Shown here: positions 60,333 to 64,000 of the stretch, piece after piece | Layout: every line of letters begins with the position of its first letter | Position numbering within the stretch: position 1 is the stretch's first letter | Origin: Desulfosudis oleivorans Hxd3 | GTDB lineage: Bacteria; Desulfobacterota; Desulfobacteria; Desulfobacterales; Desulfosudaceae | DNA: 64,000 bases | Reading direction: 5' to 3' | NCBI RefSeq assembly: GCF_000018405.1 | Contig: NC_009943.1 | Span: forward strand, 1,057,001 to 1,121,000 | Position numbers and translations under genes: made by a program | The notes under the pieces: model-generated | What the model was told of the DNA's origin: nothing | Databases searched by the model: none | What the model saw: only the letters and a program-made list of their open reading frames with translations

Positions 60333-60389
60333 GGATGATCAGAGGATAGCAATCGGCACCGAGCACGAGCACGAGTAAGAGTGGAGCAG
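60333..60389 (+). repeat. direct repeat flanking the GH172-like gene (right copy)
   Basis: GGATGATCAGAGGATAGCAA, then ACCGAGCACGAGCACGAGTA and AGAGTGGAGCAGG; partner of 58434-58490, in the same orientation. Confidence 0.75.
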
Positions 60390-60400
60390 GATGCCGGAGG

Positions 60401-62272
60401 TTATCCCCGGGCCGCCTTGATGCCGATCATCAGCACGGAGATGGCCGCCGGGGTGATGCCCTCGATGCGGGCCGCCTGGCCCAGGGAGAGGGGCCGCATA
60501 TCGGCCAGCCGGGTCTTGAGTTCGTTGGAAAGGCCGTGGACCGCCGTGTAGTCAAAGCCTTCGGGAATACGGATCATCTCCAGGTCCTTGAACTTGGCGA
60601 TTTCCCGGCGCTGCCGGTCGATATACCCCTCGTATTTCACCTCGATCTCCACCTGCTGCTCCACCCTTTCGGGCAGGGGTGTCTCAGGCGGGGCCAGGGT
60701 TTTGATGTCGGCATAGGTGATCTCTGAGCGCTTGAGCAGCTGGTCCGCCCTGGAGCCGGAGGTCAGGGGGGGCGACTGGCGTCGGGCCAGCAGGGCATTG
60801 GTTTTATCATCCGGTTTTATCACCGTGGTTTTGACCCGCTGAATCTCCGCCTTGATCCGGTGTTTGTATCCCCGAATGCGCTCCACGGTCTCTTTGTCCA
60901 CCAGGCCCAGTTCAAGGCCCTTTTCCGCCAGCCGCAGGTCGGCGTTGTCTTCCCGCAGCAGCAGCCGGTACTCGGCCCGGGAGGTGAACATGCGGTAGGG
61001 TTCGCTGGTACCCCGGGTGACCAGATCATCGATCATCACCCCCATGTAGGCTTCGGACCGGTCCAGGACAAAGGGTGGCCGCTTCTGAACGCGGCAGGCC
61101 GCGTTGATGCCGGCCCACATGCCCTGGGCCGCGGCCTCTTCGTATCCCGAGGTACCGTTGACCTGGCCGGCCAGGTAGAGCCCGGCCACGGGCTTGGTCT
61201 CCAGGGTGGGCAAAAGCTGGGTGGGGTTGATGTAGTCGTATTCAATGGCATAGGCGGGCCGCATGATCTCGGCGCACTCCAGCCCCTCCACGGACCGGAC
61301 AAAGGCAAGCTGGATCTCCATGGGCAGGCTGTTGCCCAGGCCGGAAGCATAGATCTCGTCGGAGTCGAGCCCCTCAAATTCCAGGATCAGATGGTGCGCG
61401 GTCCGCTCGGGAAACCGGACCACCTTGTCTTCAAAGGACGGGCAGTACCGGGCCGGTGTGCCGGTGATCCGGCCGCTGTAAAGGGCTGAATGGGCCAGGT
61501 TGTTTCTTACAATGGCGATGCTGTTTTCCCGTATATGGCCCAGGTAGTTGGGTCTGCGGGGCAGCTCAAGGGCGCGGGTGGCCGCGGAAAAGGGGCGAAA
61601 GTCGGCGTCGGAGCCCTGCATTTCGAATTTTGAAAAGTCGATGGAGGGCCGGGACAGGCGCGGCGGGGTGCCGGTTTTCATGCGGCCGGTGGCAAACCCC
61701 AGTTCCCGCAGGCAGTCGGCGAGTTCCAGGGCGGCAAACTCACCGGCCCGGCCCGCGTGGTGAGAGTGGGTGCCGATATGGACAAGACCGCCCAGAAAGG
61801 TGCCGGCCGTGATGATCACGCAGGTGGCCTGCCAGGAAAACCCGGTCTGGTCGATCACGCCTTTGACGCTGCCGCCCTCCACGATGATTCGGGTGACCAG
61901 GGCCGCTTTAAGGTCGATGTTGGCATGGGCTTCGACGGACTGTTTCATGGCCGTGTGGTAGCGGTGCTTGTCGTTCTGGGTGCGGGAGGAGTGAATGGCC
62001 GGCCCTTTTTTGGTGTTCAACACCTTGCAGTGAATGGCGGTTTTGTCCGCCGCCTTCGGCATTTCACCGCCCAGGGCGTCGATTTCCTTGACTAGGTGGC
62101 CCTTGGCCGTGCCGCCGATGGAGGGGCTGCAGGGCATGGCCGCCACTTTGTCCAGGTCGATGGCCAGCAGCAGAACGGCGCATCCCATGCGGGCCGCGGC
62201 CAGAGCCGCCTCGCACCCGGCGTGGCCGGCGCCGACCACGATGATGTCGTATGTTTTCTCGTAAATTGACAC
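60401..62272 (-). CDS. mnmG: tRNA uridine-5-carboxymethylaminomethyl modification enzyme MnmG (GidA)
   Basis: Protein of 623 aa starting at GTG 62272. FAD-binding [96 protein letters not shown] and [21 protein letters not shown] are diagnostic. The C-terminal [36 protein letters not shown] binds MnmE. It modifies the wobble uridine of several tRNAs; MnmE is not in the window. Confidence 0.98.
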   Translation of the reverse strand: MSIYEKTYDIIVVGAGHAGCEAALAAARMGCAVLLLAIDLDKVAAMPCSPSIGGTAKGHLVKEIDALGGEMPKAADKTAIHCKVLNTKKGPAIHSSRTQNDKHRYHTAMKQSVEAHANIDLKAALVTRIIVEGGSVKGVIDQTGFSWQATCVIITAGTFLGGLVHIGTHSHHAGRAGEFAALELADCLRELGFATGRMKTGTPPRLSRPSIDFSKFEMQGSDADFRPFSAATRALELPRRPNYLGHIRENSIAIVRNNLAHSALYSGRITGTPARYCPSFEDKVVRFPERTAHHLILEFEGLDSDEIYASGLGNSLPMEIQLAFVRSVEGLECAEIMRPAYAIEYDYINPTQLLPTLETKPVAGLYLAGQVNGTSGYEEAAAQGMWAGINAACRVQKRPPFVLDRSEAYMGVMIDDLVTRGTSEPYRMFTSRAEYRLLLREDNADLRLAEKGLELGLVDKETVERIRGYKHRIKAEIQRVKTTVIKPDDKTNALLARRQSPPLTSGSRADQLLKRSEITYADIKTLAPPETPLPERVEQQVEIEVKYEGYIDRQRREIAKFKDLEMIRIPEGFDYTAVHGLSNELKTRLADMRPLSLGQAARIEGITPAAISVLMIGIKAARG

Positions 62273-62439
62273 GTTTTGCCTGTTTTGAAGGTATATAAAC
62301 TGTTACAATACCGCCTGTAAACCTATAGCTCTTTCGGTCTCAGGTCAAGCCGTCCCGTGCGGCCCGGCCGACAAATGACAGCATACAACAGATAATCACA
62401 AACAGGAAAAGAACTTACCATGGTTCACGGGAGTGCTTT

Positions 62440-63360
62440 ATGCAACTGTCAAAGCGGGTAAAACAGAAACTGGAACTCAATACCGGAGAGAGACTGCTGC
62501 GCCTTTCCGTGCAGCAGGTCATGATCATCGCCGGGGCATTGCTGTCGGCCCTTGGATACGCGGTGTTCCAGGTGCCGCACAATATTGCGGCCGGCGGTGT
62601 GAGCGGTCTGGGTATTATCGTCAACCACCTGACCGGTTTTCCGGTGGGCATGTTCTTCCTGCTGTTTAACATTCCGCTGTTTGCCCTGGGGTTTTTCTGG
62701 CTGGGCCGGTGGCAGTTTGTCTGGTCCAGCATCGTGGCGGTGATCGTATTTTCCGTGGGGTCGGATATTTTTATCCGCTACCTGCCGCTCTGGCTGGAGC
62801 ACTATCCGCTGACCTCTGACGGGCTGCTGGCCGCCATCTACGCCGGGGTACTTTACGGCCTGGGCACCGGCCTGATCTACCGCTACGGCGGCACCATCGG
62901 CGGCACCTCCATCACCGCCCGCATCATTTATAACGTTACCGGGTATCCTTTGAGCCAGTCCTATCTTTTTACCGACCTGGCGGTTGTGCTGATCTCCGGT
63001 TTTATTTTTTCCATGGAGACGGCCCTGCTGGCGACGATCACCATCATCATGGTGGGCATCTTTTCCGACTTTGTGCTGGAGGGCAGCAGCCAGATGCGGA
63101 CCCTGATGATTGTTACGGAAAATCCGGAGCCGATCCGCTATGCCATTATCAATGAGCTGAAGCGGGGGGTGACCGAATGGGAGGTGACGGGGGGGTACTC
63201 CAAGACGAAACGGACCATGCTTTATCTGACCGTGCTGCGGTCAAAGATTTACGACGTCAAGTATATCATATCGCGGATCGACCCGGACGCCTTCATGGTG
63301 GTGGGGGTCTCCCAGCAGACCTGGGGCGGGTTCAATGCACCCAAAATTGACCGGCGATAG
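62440..63360 (+). CDS. YitT-family membrane protein (DUF161/DUF2179)
   Basis: Protein of 306 aa with GGGAG before ATG 62440. About six membrane segments including VPHNIAAGGVSGLGIIVNHLTG and YGGTIGGTSITARIIYN, repeated halves of the family. The soluble C-terminal ~75 residues (SSQMRTLMIVTENPEPIRYAI to SRIDPDAFMVVG) are DUF2179. Function unproven; some members affect spores or export. Confidence 0.9.
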   Translation: MQLSKRVKQKLELNTGERLLRLSVQQVMIIAGALLSALGYAVFQVPHNIAAGGVSGLGIIVNHLTGFPVGMFFLLFNIPLFALGFFWLGRWQFVWSSIVAVIVFSVGSDIFIRYLPLWLEHYPLTSDGLLAAIYAGVLYGLGTGLIYRYGGTIGGTSITARIIYNVTGYPLSQSYLFTDLAVVLISGFIFSMETALLATITIIMVGIFSDFVLEGSSQMRTLMIVTENPEPIRYAIINELKRGVTEWEVTGGYSKTKRTMLYLTVLRSKIYDVKYIISRIDPDAFMVVGVSQQTWGGFNAPKIDRR

Positions 63361-63365
63361 GTTTC

Positions 63366-64000
63366 CTACCGGCCGGTTTCCACCAGGTCCCGGTGCAGGG
63401 CGCAGATGGCGTTCTGAAAATCCTTTTCATCCACCACGAACTGGATGTCCACCTGGCGCATGCATTTGTGCAGGCCCAGAATCTCCACACCGGCGTTGGT
63501 CAGGGAGTGGACCGCCGTGGGCAGCACCCAGGTGTCGGCCATGTTGGTGCCGATGGCCGATACCAAGGCCACCTTTTTTACCAGAATGTCCGCCGATGGG
63601 AAATCCTGCTTGATGTTGTCGGTGAGCCGTTTGATTTTGGCCAGGGGCGCCGCGATGTAGTGGGTGAGGGTGTTGGCGTTGGTGTCCTTTGCCAGGTACC
63701 GGATTTTTGCCGCCGCCAGGTGTTTGAGCATCTCCAGGTCGTGGTCCCACCGGCCCACCATGTCCTGGTCCCACACCTCGATGCCGGTGACCCCCTTCCG
63801 TCCGGCGATGATCTCCACCCGGGCATCGGTGCTTCTGTAGTCGTTGGTGATCAGGGTGCCGGGATGGTCCGGCTCGAAGACGTTTTTTACCCGCAGCGGA
63901 ATGTCGGTTTTTCGCAGGCCCCGGGCCGCGCCCGGATGAATGGCCTCCATGCCCAGGTCGGAGAGCTGGTCGGCCACGTCGTAGTTGGTGCTGCCGATGG
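63366..64000 (-). CDS. lysC: aspartate kinase, C-terminal part (5' end outside window)
   Basis: The frame is open to base 64000, so only ~211 C-terminal residues are present. ADQLSDLGMEAIHPGAARGL, IPLRVKNVFEPDHPGTLI and the two ACT domains (GVTGIEVWDQDMVG..., VALVSAIGTNMADTW) with DIQFVVDEKDFQNAICALH match aspartate kinases of the III/lysine-sensitive type. It makes aspartyl phosphate for the lysine, threonine and methionine pathways and is regulated through the ACT domains. It converges with the YitT gene 5 bp away. Confidence 0.9.
   Translation of the reverse strand, partial: IGSTNYDVADQLSDLGMEAIHPGAARGLRKTDIPLRVKNVFEPDHPGTLITNDYRSTDARVEIIAGRKGVTGIEVWDQDMVGRWDHDLEMLKHLAAAKIRYLAKDTNANTLTHYIAAPLAKIKRLTDNIKQDFPSADILVKKVALVSAIGTNMADTWVLPTAVHSLTNAGVEILGLHKCMRQVDIQFVVDEKDFQNAICALHRDLVETGR

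Overview
The window looks like a piece of chromosome from a GC-rich, anaerobic, Gram-negative bacterium, most likely a sulfate-reducing member of the Desulfobacterota (Desulfosarcina/Desulfococcus-like). This is inferred from a glycyl radical enzyme, a 2-hydroxyacyl-CoA dehydratase/benzoyl-CoA reductase-type subunit pair, several acyl-CoA enzymes, many lipoproteins and abundant intergenic repeats. No rRNA or tRNA gene was recognised, so the lineage is not proven.

Layout. 0-3.2 kb: the end of an Eco57I-type methylase and an overlapping GIY-YIG/helicase protein (restriction or defence). 3.2-11.6 kb: housekeeping and envelope genes (glycyl radical enzyme, TPR lipoprotein, PBP1B-type enzyme, two secreted proteins, a methyltransferase, a thioesterase). 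11.7-12.6 kb: a CheX-like/REC response regulator. 12.6-13.4 kb: a repeat cluster. 13.4-16.5 kb: a Cys-rich secreted protein, a DUF2318 protein and a MacB/LolD-type ABC transporter, probably metal related. 16.7-19.4 kb: an AT-rich island with HNH and DUF4238 proteins. 19.8-24.1 kb: CPBP protease, DUF6544-like protein, Phd/PIN toxin-antitoxin pair, thioesterase, O-methyltransferase. 24.2-24.9 kb: a ZraP/Spy-like metal protein operon sharing an operator-like palindrome with the 13.4 kb cluster.

25.3-35.2 kb: a tandem TetR regulator divergent from a catabolic CoA-thioester operon (AidB-like dehydrogenase, two HGD-D family subunits, SCP2-type thiolase, nitronate monooxygenase-like flavoprotein, acyl-CoA dehydrogenase). 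36.4-39.6 kb: an AT-rich type II restriction-modification island with a controller protein, a BamHI/BglII-like nuclease and two methyltransferases. 39.6-46.0 kb: a five-gene Yej/Opp-type peptide transporter. 46.2-47.1 kb: rplM-rpsI. 47.5-52.1 kb: a secreted lipase, its foldase and a divergent membrane-bound AraC regulator. 52.1-60.3 kb: a Pmp3-like peptide, two envelope repeat proteins, a DUF748/AsmA-like giant and a GH172-like lipoprotein. 60.4-64 kb: mnmG, a YitT-family protein and the end of an aspartate kinase.

The most striking non-coding signal is a ~125-bp element present three times (31105, 43616, 44901) and once as a remnant (47144). Its 17-bp terminal stems and one inner stem differ between copies by compensating changes, and all three full copies sit between genes of the same operon. 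Other repeat families are eight CCGCAC-N4-GTGCGG hairpins, six polar hexamer arrays ending in GATTTGGA, and direct repeats flanking the GH172 gene. Function calls rest on motif recognition by eye; no database search was run.
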